DNA of 64,000 nt from Prosopocoilus inquinatus (lineage: Eukaryota; Arthropoda; Insecta; Coleoptera; Lucanidae): the NCBI GenBank assembly GCA_036172665.1, contig CM069871.1, forward strand, positions 6,448,001 to 6,512,000. Reading direction: 5' to 3'. The notes below the pieces were generated by a model. That model ran no database searches and was not told where the DNA came from. It worked only from the letters and a program-made list of their open reading frames with translations. This document shows positions 38,061-48,971 of the stretch, one piece after another (the first letter of the stretch is position 1; every line of letters starts with the position of its first letter). A program made the position numbers and the translations under genes.

Positions 38061-38330
38061 ATGCACTCGGCCGCCATTGTATTTATTTCCGCGCACTTTC
38101 TGCTCGATGGGAATGTATGGCCTTTTAAAACACAAACCGCTGTCAATATATTACGCAATGTGACCACTATCATTTATTTATGCGCGTCTAGTGCCCCTGT
38201 GGTCATTTTAACACGTTACCACTTCGACGTCTGCGTATCGCAAATTAAATCACGAGAGTGTACGTGTGTGTGTGTTTGTGCAAACTCGGCGAGGGCATCG
38301 AGAGTTGTAAATTCTAGACAGAAAACATAA
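38061..38330 (+). CDS. Hypothetical short frame downstream of the TATA box
   Basis: An ATG 39 bases after the inferred start site opens an 89-codon frame beginning MHSAAIVFISAHFLL, a hydrophobic stretch like a signal peptide or membrane anchor. The remainder contains a Cys/Val-rich segment translated from a GTGTGTG run, which argues against the whole frame being coding. If a gene starts here, only the first codons may be exonic, ending at an unrecognised donor such as one near 38111. No family was recognised. Confidence 0.2.
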   Translation: MHSAAIVFISAHFLLDGNVWPFKTQTAVNILRNVTTIIYLCASSAPVVILTRYHFDVCVSQIKSRECTCVCVCANSARASRVVNSRQKT

Positions 38331-39280
38331 CTGTTTGTCTTTACTGAGTTGTTTAACAAGCGCCATCTTCACTTTTGATGATTCCATCGCAAGTCGCAAG
38401 TCGTCAAAAACTTGTAAAAACATTTTAGTTTTATCATCCTTCACTTTTAAATTCTCCTTCGTTTGGTGTTGGGTAAATAAGTAAAATCTTCAGTTTCAAG
38501 TATTTCTGCAGATTGCCGAACCCTTTTGCCGAATTTTGGTTCAAATTTTGCCATACGGTTTTCTTTCCTCTACTTCCTTCCTTCTTACAGGCTGCCTCTT
38601 GAATTTCTTTCTTTGCAATCTACCCTTGTAAGAAGACACTTGATCATCTCATCGAATCTTCTCTTTGTATACGGCAGGCCTGATGTGCCATATGATTTTC
38701 AAAAGCGTTCATTCCGATAGTATCACACATTTTCCAATAATTAACGAACTCCCTTAGCTTTCGAAAATTGGTCCTTCTAAAATGCAGGGTGTTTTTGCGT
38801 TTGTGCCTTTGAGGTCTTGCCTCATGTATGGTTATCATTTTTTGTTGTTAGTTCTTCCTTGCAGTTTACCCTCTCCAACTTTTCATTCGCCTCAACTTGG
38901 TTATACAATTCGAGTTCCGTCAACATTTCTACAACTTCTCCCATTTTACAGATTTTCGTTTCCTATTTTATCTTCGAAACGGCTTGTTTGGTTAGGGCCA
39001 TTTATTTGCGACGAACACCTTCTGCAAAGCTTCTCTCCGATGAACTCAGTGATGTTTATTATTAAAACATCTTCGTTATCATTTCTTCCTGCTTTTATTT
39101 CTTTCCCTCTTATATTTATTTTCATATCTTTGAAGCATTTGCACCTTTGGTCATGAAAATTTAATTGCGACGAGTATTTTGTAGATATCGACTTTATTCC
39201 AGGACTAGGATTGCAATTACTCGTAGACTTTAGAAAAGTAAAAAGAATAACGAAGTGAATACAAAAAAAGTAACTCAAAA
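38250..39280 (-). other. Cluster of minus-strand protein-like frames, possibly a decayed coding region
   Basis: Consecutive minus-strand open stretches at about 38250-38444 (KTKMFLQVFDDLRLAMESSK), 38644-38838 (FRKLREFVNYWKMCDTIG) and 38946-39278 (EDVLIINITEFIGEKLC) are charged and amphipathic, with residue usage unlike frames in the satellites. Stops separate them and no domain is recognised. The overlapping plus-strand frame (38782-39156) is hydrophobic and looks like a shadow. A diverged transposon or host pseudogene is possible; chance is not excluded. Confidence 0.2.
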
Positions 39281-39339
39281 TGTTATATTATTTTATAGCG
39301 AGGGAGAGAAAAGCGTTTTTTTTCTGGAGGTGCAAGAAA

Positions 39340-40370
39340 AAAACTTAAAAAAAATTTAAGCTTGAAATAAAACAAAACTAAATAATTCTAATTTGAAAAA
39401 AAAATCGAAGTCTATTTTAATTAAGTCCAACCCAAACAAGGTTAATTTAGCTCAAATCTCCCTAACTTAGGTCGTCAAAATTTAGAAAAAATTCAAAGCT
39501 ACCAAAAAATTTCAATTCAATTGTAATTAGGGGCAGTTGAGCTCAATTTAACTCGACCTTAACCAAGCATAAAATTGAGAGACTCCAAAATATTACAACT
39601 TCATAAAATTCAAACACAATTAGTAAAAAAAATAAAAAGATTCAGATTTAGAACTCAAAAACTGAAAAACCTCAACACTCAAAAAATAAACTTAAGAATC
39701 GAAACATTTAAAAGCCAGCCCAATTCAGTTCAAAGTTGGATTTTTAATTGGTTTTAATTTTTTTTTTCTTGTTTTCTGGGTTGGGTTGTGTTGCTTGTGT
39801 CCGACTTCACTTTGATAGAGTTTTGTTTTGAGTATTTTTTTTAGTTTTAATGAAAATAATTAAAACAAAATTGAACAATTGAAACAAAACTCAACCAAAA
39901 TAAAGTCGGACACAAGTCTTGCTTGTATCCGACTCAACTCAAAACAAAACTTAATCAAAATAAAGTCGGGCTCACGCAAAAAAAACCCAACCCAACTCAA
40001 TACAGCAAAGAGAAAGGTTAAAACCAATCAAAACACTTAAAAATCCAAACACAATTTAAGCAAGTCTACCTATATTCTAAATAAAGAAATTTTAACTTTA
40101 ACAATGAAAAGTCAAAATTAAAATTTAAAAAATTTAAATCTCAACAAAACTTCAAAAAATTAAAAATTGGAAGTCCCAAAAAGTCCAACTTGCAAGACGT
40201 AAAACTTTATTAAAGTTAAATCCAACCCAATTTGAAGTCACTATAGCTCTACCCAACCCAAACAAAAAATTAAAAATCCAACTCAACCCAACCAACTCAA
40301 AAACAATCCAACTCAACCTAATTCTACAGAACCAAACCAAAAATTAAAAATGAAACTAGCAAGTGTATTC
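39340..40370. repeat. A-rich AACTCAACC-type repeat family, locus 1
   Basis: Made of recurring AAAAATTAAAAA and AATCCAACCCAACTCAA modules. It includes an internal inverted repeat around 39800-39970, where AAGTCGGACACAAG and CTTGTGTCCGACTTC-like blocks face one another. The same vocabulary appears at 44200-46060, 51700-51830 and 62760-63520. Confidence 0.7.
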
Positions 40371-41244
40371 TTACTCAAGAATGTTTCCTACTAGTTAGTT
40401 CCAAACCATCAGAATCAGTTGCCAACCAAAGTAATCGTTGATTTTAAAAGCACCAAGTATACACCTTTAATGATTGTACATTTTCTGACAGTTTCAAACT
40501 AGGGAGGAACGACTGTAAGAAAAGACCTAATTAAAAAAAAATCAACTGGTATAAAGTGCAATACAAGTAAGGCCAACCTGATCCAATTCGGAAAAACAAC
40601 ATGAAAATAATAAATAAAGTTAAAGAAGCAATTAAAAAAAATCAATCCAGCTCATAGCCGACAACCAGCAGAAACGAATCTAAATCAACAGAAATAATTT
40701 ATGAACCTATTTTATTAAACCTAAAACCTAAATAACTAGATTCGACATGTCTGAAATTTTGACAAAAAGTCACCAGAACTAAACAAAAGGTTACTAAATT
40801 GGTAGCTGTGTTTTAAATAATGAACAAAAACTACATGTTACTGATTAAAAAAATAAAAAGTACCTAAAAGCAACTCATCGACGAAAGAATTAGAATTAGA
40901 ATCTTTTATGGATTTCTTAGAAAAAAAAAAAACTTTCAACAATTAAAGTAACTCGTTCGGAGCCCTATTGTTAATTCTTCTTCAGCTGCTGAAGAAAAGA
41001 TTTCGAGTTCATTTAAACTCTGTCTTTTAATTTTTTCCCACCGTCGCTTGTGTTTTGGTTCAGGAAAAAAATCATGATCAGGTCTGATCCAGTTTTTCTT
41101 TTACATAAAGTCAGTCTGTTTTGATGGATTGTGTATTACTTATTCTTGTTCTTACTTAACTTCAACATTAATTGTTATTGGTTGTTCGTCAATCTTTCTC
41201 CTGCTTCTTCCCACCAATCGAGCTGTCTTTGCGTTTCTAGCTTC
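40371..41244. other. No gene recognised
   Basis: AT-rich sequence between two repeat arrays. A T/C-rich stretch near 41140-41240 leads into the following array. Confidence 0.4.
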
Positions 41245-42110
41245 CGTTCAATTGCTATATTGCCATAAACAAAATCATTCATCTTCCTTCGCCCAAGGTC
41301 ACACTAACATACCAGAACTTTACAGTAAAGTTTTTTCTTCGTGTTTCTGTGTTCTTCACTTTGAAGAATGACTACAGAAATGCCAAAAATTTGGAAAAGT
41401 TCAATGGGTGAGAAGAGAGGGTTTTCTAAAGGTATGAAGCTTAAGCGAAATTAATAAAGAGTTAAAGTCCTCGTATAGTGCGAGGATATTCTTTGGAAAG
41501 GAAGGAAGGAAGGAGAACGATTACTATAAAATTAAAGATCCATTCAATTGCTACATTGCCATAAGCAAAACATCGTTCTCCCTTCGTACAAGGTCATATT
41601 AATTTTAAACTTTTCCAGTAAAGCATTTTCTTCGTATTTCTGTATTCTTCATTTTGGTGAACGTCTTCAGTACTGCCAAAAATTTTGAAAAATGTATTGG
41701 GTGAGGAGAGAGGACTTCCTTGAAGAAGTTTCTGTATTCTACATTTTGATGGACATCTTCAAAAACTGCCAAAAATTTGGAAAAATTCAAAGGGTGAGGC
41801 GAGAGGATTTCCTTGAAAAAACGTGAAGCTCACCTGAGGTAAAGTCCTCATATAGCCCAAAGGTGCACTTTGGAAAGGAAGGAAGGAAAACGATTACTAT
41901 AAACAAGCAATAAGCCATAAGCGAAACCTTACTCCTTCGTACAAGGTCATACTAATGTGCAAGAACTTTTACAATAAAGTATTTCTGTATTCTTCATTTT
42001 GATGGACGTCTGCAGAACTGCCAAAAATTTGGAAAAAGTACAATGGATGAGGACAGGGGATTATCTTGAGACTAAAAGCTCGCGTCAGTTAAAGTGACTC
42101 AAAGATGTTC
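41245..42110. repeat. Tandem array, ~295-bp unit with a partial unit
   Basis: CAATTGCTAYATTGCCATAA occurs at 41249 and 41545 (296 apart). TGCCAAAAATTTGGAAAA-type blocks occur at 41381, 41674, 41767 and 42019. The 93-base step between the second and third shows a nested duplication. GGAAGGAAGGAAGG runs near 41500 and 41875 belong to the unit. Confidence 0.8.
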
Positions 42111-43075
42111 TTTTATATGAAAGGCAAACGATTACCATAAGGAAGCATTTTGTTAAAAACAAGGCAAAACTGAGCAAGTCTCACGTCTGAAGCATTAGTT
42201 TACATCTTCATACCACCCAGGATCAAAAAACTTGCCCACTCGTTAGCAGATGTTCGCCTACTTATTAAACTATTGCAGATAATATTCATATAAATTCATC
42301 TGCATAAAGTCGTACTTATGTCAAAGCATATTTTAGATTGCGATATGAGACACAAATTGATTACTTCCTCAACATCATCATCACGCATACTCATTCATTC
42401 ATGAATAATATCCATCTTAAATATTTCACACTTCTACTTCCTCTACTAATGCATTTTCCAAACCCTTTAATCGTTTGATTGATTTCGAGAAAATCGAGAA
42501 GAGAAAATAATCGTCTGTTGTCTCTTTTGGTGATGGTTCAATTAAAAAAAAAAAGAGGGCAATGGACGTTAGAGGACAATGAGACAGGGGAATGTAAAAT
42601 GTAAGACAAAGCGGCGCACAATGAATTTCTCATTAATTAAGCATGTAAACACGTTCGGCCTTGAAACGTGAAGTATATAGGTGACGAGGAACTGAAACGG
42701 AAAGTTAAACTTGGAGGAGGTCTTGACCTCCGAGTTCCTGCGACACCACCTTTCACGAGTGAACGACCTCATTACAGTTTCATGCTGAAACGGAGATCGC
42801 TGTAATAACGCATTATGTAATACACAATCGGCAATCCATCACCATAAAAACATTGCTTGCTTATCCGGTGGATAATTTATAATTTATAAAAAAAAAATAC
42901 AGAATTTTTTTGCATTTCGTAATCGTGGATAGGTAATTGAAACAAACATCATGTGCATGAGTGTGAGTATGGATTTCAACAAAAAAAAAAAAAAAAAAAG
43001 AAAACCGAAAGCACGTTATTTTTTGTGTAACTTTAAACGCGCTTGTCCTGCCCCCTGGCCATCGAACATCTGAAT
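42111..43075. other. Single-copy block, no gene recognised
   Basis: Contains a run of about 19 A near 42981-42999. From about 43030 the sequence becomes less AT-rich and leads into the promoter-like site. Confidence 0.4.
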
Positions 43076-43100
43076 TATAAAAGCTCAGGCCTCTGTTTCA
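43076..43100 (+). promoter_or_regulatory. Candidate TATA-box core promoter
   Basis: TATAAAAG at 43076-43083 is followed by GCTCAGGCCTCTG and TTTCAGCAGG, whose A (43100) lies 24 bases downstream, a little short of the usual 28-32. The roughly 130 bases after it are the least AT-rich of the local region. A candidate spliced micro-exon follows at 43363. Evidence is motif-only. Confidence 0.3.
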
Positions 43101-43362
43101 GCAGGTGCTTGGCGTTAATGAAACTTCAACCCTTCAGGTTTCTCGTCGTCACTGAAAAGTGTACGCATCGAGTTTCGAGAGGAACGCAGGCTGATCTAGA
43201 CCGTTAAATTCGCTATGATTGTCAAAAATTTAGCAAATTATTTCATATTTGTGCGCGATGGTTTCCGTTTTAATTCAAACTTCTCACTTTTTCATGTGTT
43301 TTCTTTTGCAATTAGAAAAAAAAAACGACAGGGAGGATTTTAATGTATTATTTTTGTTACAG

Positions 43363-43409
43363 ATTTCTAATAACGACAACACCACCACAAGAAACAGATT
43401 ACATACACA
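43363..43409 (+). other. Candidate 47-nt micro-exon with good splice signals
   Basis: Preceded by a pyrimidine-biased acceptor (TTATTTTTGTTACAG, ending 43362) and followed by ACA/GTAAGTAT, which matches the 5' splice-site consensus at every position except the last exon base. Two of the three phases are open (FLITTTPPQETDYIH and ISNNDNTTTRNRLHT). Position downstream of a TATA-like site could make this the second exon of a gene extending to the right, but no further exon was recognised. Confidence 0.3.
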
Positions 43410-44199
43410 GTAAGTATCTTCGTTGTTTGAAATGTTCAATCAAGTTTCCAGGCAAAATCAATTAGCTATGGTGTTCTTTTGCTGCCTCAAACAAGCATAA
43501 TTTGAATTAAGTACTGTAATATTGAATTGACGTTTTTTTTCCCTTAGCTGCTCGTTATGAATAACACTACTTGGAAATGCACTTAAAACTGGCATCATGC
43601 AGAAATTCGATTGCACTTAACTTTTTTGTCTGCGAGGTTTTTACCTATCCTAATTATATTAATAATAATAAGCAAGAGCACCTTTGCATATAGCAAGCCA
43701 GCGCATATTAACGGCGCCAATCAAAGCTTTCGGCATGTAATATGAACAAAAACCGCAGTGCTTATAAAGGCTGTTATCGATTTATAATTATCGTGTAAGA
43801 GAAGTACCCTTGGCTTTTTTCTTTTCGATTTGTAAATCAAAGAGTACGCGAGGAATATCTGAGATTAAAAACATATAATTCTTTTTTAACGTTGGGAAGC
43901 TGCGAGTTAATGTTTCCTTGCCAATTCTTTGATAATTTCAAGTTTTTGTTTGAGTAAAATTCATTTTTTTTTCCACTACCCTCACTGTTTCAGAAATTAT
44001 TTTAGCTGAGCGAGCAAGTTTCCAAACTACCATTCGTACTTCGTTGTTTGAAACTTTCAAAGTATAAAGCTAACAATGTAAAAATTAATTAAAGTTTATG
44101 TTCAATCATGCAAGTAGACTTATTTCACATATTCACGACTGCGAGTCGAGTAGAGCTTCAAAAATTAATAGTAACCAAGTGAAGAAAAAAGTGATTTAG
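43410..44199. other. No gene recognised
   Basis: Single-copy AT-rich DNA, intron-like if the micro-exon at 43363 is real. Confidence 0.4.
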
Positions 44200-46060
44200 A
44201 AGTAACACAAGATAGCATATTATGTATCAAAGAGGAGAAAAGCATATTTAAAAAGTATTTAAAAAATTAAAACTGAAAATATGTTAAAATTCAAATTATA
44301 ACAATTAATACTTCAAACTGAAAAAAGGTTAAAACTTAACACAAATGCTTAAAAAATCAACCTTTAAATTTAATTAAGTTGAACCCAAACAAAGTCGATT
44401 CAATCAAATCAACCTAACTTCAAGCAAAAAATTGTGACTCACAAAACAAACTCATCAAGAAAATGAAAATAAAACTTACAAACGAAGCCTCGAAACACCA
44501 AAAAAAATTAATAAATGAATTGAAACTCAACTTAACTCGACTCAATCAACCTGAGACTAAAATGTATTAATATTTATAACATTGAAACTCAGAAAGTTTA
44601 TTAATTAACTTAAAACAATGTAAAATTCAGTACAACTCAAAGCAAGGTTAATCCAAGTTCACTCAACTTAAGCTGCATTCAGTCCAAGTAAAAAATTTAA
44701 AATTAAAATAAAACTGAGAAGTTACTCGAAACAAAACACAATCAGAATTCAGACGAACGCAAGTAAGATTAAACCCGACTCCGTTCAATCCGGAACTCAA
44801 GAAAAAAAAATTAAAAACACGAAATTAAAAAAATTAAATCTCAAGATATTAAAACTTGGGACTCAAAAAATGAAACCTTTTATAAAAATCAAAACTCATT
44901 TTAAACAAATTAAATTAAATAAAATTCAAATGGACTAACTCGAGCCAACACCTGCAAAAAATTAAAAACACTCAAAAAATGAACTTGAAAATTGAATTAA
45001 AATTCAATCCAACCCAACTCAGGGATAATCCAACTGCACTCAACCTAACTGTACCAAGTTCAAGAAAATAATTAAAACAATTAAGGCGTACACACGAGTA
45101 AGATCAACCTAACTCCGCTCAATCCAGAACAAAAGGAGAAAAAATTAATTCCAATTAAAAAAAAAACTCAAAAAAAAATCAAAACTCAATTTGTCTCCAA
45201 TCTAAGCAAGACCTCTGCTCAGAAGGAATTTAAACACGAAAGTACTAATGAAATGAAAACTAAAACTCAAGATTAATACTTTAAAAATAAAATCTCAAAA
45301 AATTAAAACTTGCGACTTAAAAAAGCCGAGTTGGACAAATGTCGTTGTTAACTAATTCTTGATTAAACGCAGGATTTTCTACGCTTTAATTCGAGATTTA
45401 ACTTTTTAACTCGTTTCAAGTGGACATAAATCTCAAAAATCAATAAAAAAACTTGACGCTCAAAATAATTAAATATCAAAACTCAATCCTTGATTAAACA
45501 TGGGATTTTCTATGCTTTAATTCGAGATTAACTTTAATCAATCTCGGACATAAATCTCAACAAATTAAAAATTGTCACTCAAAAAAAAAATAAATATCAA
45601 AACTCAATCCTTGATTAAACATGGGATTTCTTATGCTTTAAGTCGGGATTAACTTTAGTCAGCGTCGATTCAACTGCACATAAGTCTGAAATCTCAAAAA
45701 ATTAAAACTCGACACTCAAAAAAATTAAAAATCAAAACTCAATCCTTGATTAAACTTAGGATTTTCTATGCTTTAATTCGAGGTTAAATTTAATCAATTT
45801 CGGTGCAACTGGACATAAATTAATTAAAACTTGACGCTGAGAAAAGTTAAATATCAAAACTCAATCATTGACTGAACACAGGATTCTCTACACTGTAATT
45901 CGAGATTAACTTTAATCAGCGTCGGTGCAATTGGACATAAGTCTTAGAAAATTAAAAAAACTTGACGCTCAAAAAAATTAAATTTCATAACTCAATCAAA
46001 TTTAAGTCTAATCCAACTCAAATCAAATTAATTGTACCCAACCCAAAGAAAAAAATTAAA
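44200..46060. repeat. A-rich AACTCAACC-type repeat family, locus 2
   Basis: The largest copy of the family seen at 39.3, 51.7 and 62.8 kb. Modules such as ATTCAATCCAACCCAACTCA, TAAGATCAACCTAACTCCG and AGAAGGAATTTAAACACGAA are shared with the 62.8-kb locus in the same order. It contains a regular sub-array at 45359-45980. Confidence 0.75.
45359..45980. repeat. Five-unit sub-array, 121-135-bp period
   Basis: TTGATTAAAC-type landmarks at 45359, 45490, 45611, 45746 and 45868 (the last is TTGACTGAAC). Each unit contains GGATTTTCTATGCTTTAATT and a dyad GATTAACTTTAATC, so every unit can form a small stem. A single unit of the same type occurs at about 63396 in the right-hand locus. Confidence 0.85.
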
Positions 46061-46502
46061 ATTGAAAATAGTACGTTCCTGTACCAGTTTCTAGACTGTA
46101 ATACTTCTGAACCATCAGAACCTTGATGATTGCAATTTCTTGACTGGTTCAAATTAATCAGAAACGGATGCAGGAACAGATCTAATTAAAACAAAAAGGA
46201 AAACAAAAGTCAAATAAAATTAAGTGCAACACATTTCAACTTGGAAAAACAGAAAAAACGAAAAGAAGATTTAAAAGTAATTAAAAAAATAAACAGTTAT
46301 TGAAAGTTATTATTGTTTCGAATTTCAAGGTTCGTTTAAAATTTATTTTAAAATAAAATACTCGCTAAATCTAATAACTAATTTATTAACAACGTTACGC
46401 TAGCACCAATTTATTTCATGCGGACTATAAATTAATTTAAATTTTAAATTAAAAAAAAAATTGTTGCAAATCGTTTTTGATTGCAGTGAAACTCTCGAGC
46501 AG

Positions 46503-46548
46503 CCTCTGTACAGCTGTTTCACCCTACTTGAGGCTTCCTCAGCAGAAA
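46503..46548 (-). ncRNA. Hammerhead ribozyme-like motif, type I, core intact
   Basis: Read on the minus strand. Stem I 5' strand TTTCTG (46548-46543) pairs with CAGAGG (46508-46503), including two G-U pairs. CTGAGGA (46542-46536) fits the catalytic consensus CUGANGA. Stem II AGCCT...AGGGT (46535-46521) has one mismatch and a CAAGT loop. GAAA is at 46520-46517. A minimal palindromic stem III (CAGCTG within ACAGCTGT) closes the A15.1-U16.1 pair, and A at 46509 is the predicted cleavage nucleotide (GUA). Short palindromic stem III is typical of hammerheads in Penelope-like elements and retrozymes, which are thought to work as dimers. No reverse transcriptase of that class was seen nearby. Confidence 0.6.
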
Positions 46549-46619
46549 AAAAAACTATCTAGGATGTCGCTGTTTAAACTAATTTATTTCTGTTGATTAT
46601 GGTCCATAATTAGGGAGAA

Positions 46620-46753
46620 AATTTAGACTGGATAAATTAAAACACTTTCTAGTTTAATAGTAGAATTTAATGCTAGCGATCGGTTTCGGTTATTCAAACT
46701 TTCTTCAGGCCTACAAATTTGTAAAATGCTTTAATTCATCCAGCCTAATTTAT
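46620..46753. mobile_element. Foldback element, ~33-bp arms
   Basis: AGACTGGATAAATTAAAACA near the left end pairs with TGCTTTAATTCATCCAGCCT near the right end, with matching TAAATT outer bases. The centre carries GCGATCGGTTTCGG and TTCTTCAGGCC, words common in arthropod interspersed repeats. It lies 72 bases from the hammerhead-like motif, but whether they belong to one element is unknown. Confidence 0.6.
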
Positions 46754-46759
46754 TTTTAT

Positions 46760-48734
46760 AAAAATTAAACGATCAGTTATCTTCGATGCAAACTATCGAT
46801 GTCTGTTATCTATGTATTTCCCCAGCCGACTGTTTAAATATGCGGGGATACTTTGCGAGATTGTTCGATCTCCCGAAAACTCCATCCCTTTCGGCGTCCA
46901 TCTGTTTATCGAAGTGCCCAGAAAATTCCGCCGCGGAATTAGAATCAGAGAGACGTAGACCAGAAGCTTCGAGATAATGTCGCGCCTGTTCTGACGCACG
47001 TACGACACATTCGTCACGCATTAGATCGTCATTTATTTATTATTATTTATAGATTACTAGAGAATGAATCAAAATCAACTGCAATAATTTATTTTATAAG
47101 AACTATTGCGACTTAAAAGGTTGGGTTAGGGTAATTTTCAAATGAAATCATTTTAAATTTTTGGTATGTCTGAAAAGAAAATCACCAGAACTAATGACCA
47201 AATCACTAAGTGGTAAAATAGTGAACAAAAAATAAGAAATCTGTGTAACATAACATGACGTATTAGAGTAGACGTGGTAAAGATCAGACTGAAACGTTCA
47301 TGCTAGTTGTAAAGGTACAGGACGCATGCGCCTAGCCCACTCCATCGCAGTCTTTGTCGTCAGCACACTTAATACAATGTCCCTTCTTTGTCTTGCTCAC
47401 TAACGAACCCCTACGTTACAAAAATCGATTAACAGATTGTATACTCAGGTTAATGTATTGCAAGGGAGATTCGCTGTTGATGTTTTTTTATTTTCCAAGC
47501 AGTCTACTTCACAATCAGACCATAATTACTGCAATTAATTTAAATCAGCTGGCTTGATAATCTTGTTATGTGTTTTTTTTTGGATGGAGAAGGTGAATAA
47601 AGCTCTAAAAAATTAGCGTTTACCACATGCAGATAGATCATTGTGGTTGATAGCATTAACTCGAGTGGACTGTCGATGTTGGCACTGCATATTACATGCG
47701 AACTAGTGGACACTAGAGGCTGCCGATAACAGAACCGTTAGAATAGGAAAGCCAGCCAACTACCAACTAACACACTTAATGATACCAATCAGCAAGAGCA
47801 CGGGGTTCGTGCAAATAACGTTTAGGAAAACGAAAGAAACTGTTTGTTTGATTATGCCTCCGATAAACTCCCCTTATACATAATATACTATAAACTAAAA
47901 CCGTACGATCCGACCGTGCACTTGGCTCACAATAATTTTAATCCAGGCGAGATTGCAGTGTAATAGCGGTAATCCGCGCTTCGCCATTACACCGGCACTT
48001 ATTTATATCTATAAATTAAAAAAATTAGTTGATAGTCGCGAGTAATTTGCGAATATTAACTGTAAAAACTGAATCTGCTGGTATTCAATTATTATTACGT
48101 CGTCGGCGGCGGCGGCGGTACATGTACTTTCACTCCGAAGACTGTTCCGGAGTTCTGCGGTATTCACGTGTGGTTTCGAATAGTTTGTATGCACGAGAAG
48201 CTCGGAGCTTTTACTTCAACGAAAGCTCCTCCTCAGCAACTCCTTCACAAGAACGCTTAATAAGCTTAAGAAATTTAATACTTATTGGTAATATCGCAGA
48301 TAAATTGAATGAAATTATAAAACTCTTTTTTTTTGGAGCTAAATGCGTGGTATTCCATCCGTTCTCGACGAATACTTATCACGGAAACATAAAAAACGCG
48401 TATGACAGCGCGCGTAGCGGTCGTCCTCGACGGGCGTTCCGTTATTTAAAACCTGGCAAACCGCTTGGGAATTGATAAAAGAATTACGAAATGTCGAGAT
48501 GAAGGCAGCAGTATTCGAAACGGCTTTTTACGTTTTACAAACGAAGAAAAACCGGAGCACCGCGCACCGCTTCGCTTATTCACGTCAACAGCATCAGAAA
48601 TACATTATTAAATTTCATTACTTTTTTGAAGCAAAAAAAAAAGCGTCCTCCAACTAAAAATCAACATCCGATCACTGGAGAAAAGACAAACAGTCACCCC
48701 TGTGCGCTGTTTCATACATGGCACGCCCTCACCA
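46760..48734. other. Single-copy block, no gene recognised
   Basis: Frames at 46786-47021 (both strands) and 48029-48475 (plus, 148 codons with a run of Arg from a GGC/CGG repeat near 48100-48117) are the longest here. None resembles a known protein, and a polyarginine tract with no other feature suggests chance opening of a CpG-rich stretch. Confidence 0.4.
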
Positions 48735-48960
48735 ATGATTTCACAACGTGCACATGACGTGAAATCATGATACACGTGATTTCACGTGCCCTCATGTTAT
48801 CCATGATTTCACCTTCAAATTATATTTCATAACATAAAATCACTGTTCACAGCAAGTGATAATGTGAAATCGTTTTGATTTCGCGTTATGACTCAAATCC
48901 GAGATCCCATCTCGCCCTTTATAGAATAAAATCAGGAGATATTTCTCGAAAATGAACTTT
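48735..48960. repeat. Cluster of TGATTTCAC/GTGAAATCA inverted motifs
   Basis: ATGATTTCAC (48735-48744) and GTGAAATCAT (48759-48768) form a ten-base perfect stem with a 14-base loop. CACGTGATTTCACGTG (48773-48788) is a seven-base inverted repeat with a two-base centre and contains two CACGTG E-boxes. Further half sites follow at about 48812 and 48867. The right part (GAGATCCCATCTCGC... to TTCTCGAAAATGAA) is homologous to about 50230-50395 and 54600-54765, so it belongs to the repeat unit described next. Confidence 0.7.
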
Positions 48961-48971
48961 GAAAAAATAAG

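Noticed and set aside
46671..46712. CTGAAGA...CCGAAACCG on the minus strand as a third hammerhead
   Set aside because: CUGANGA and GAAA are present, but the intervening bases do not form a proper stem II and no stem III with a UH cleavage site follows.
48029..48475. Longest frame in the window (148 codons, plus strand)
   Set aside because: It has a polyarginine run from a GGC repeat, no recognisable domain, no promoter or splice context, and starts in AT-rich DNA. At this window size one frame of this length is expected by chance in a CpG-rich patch.
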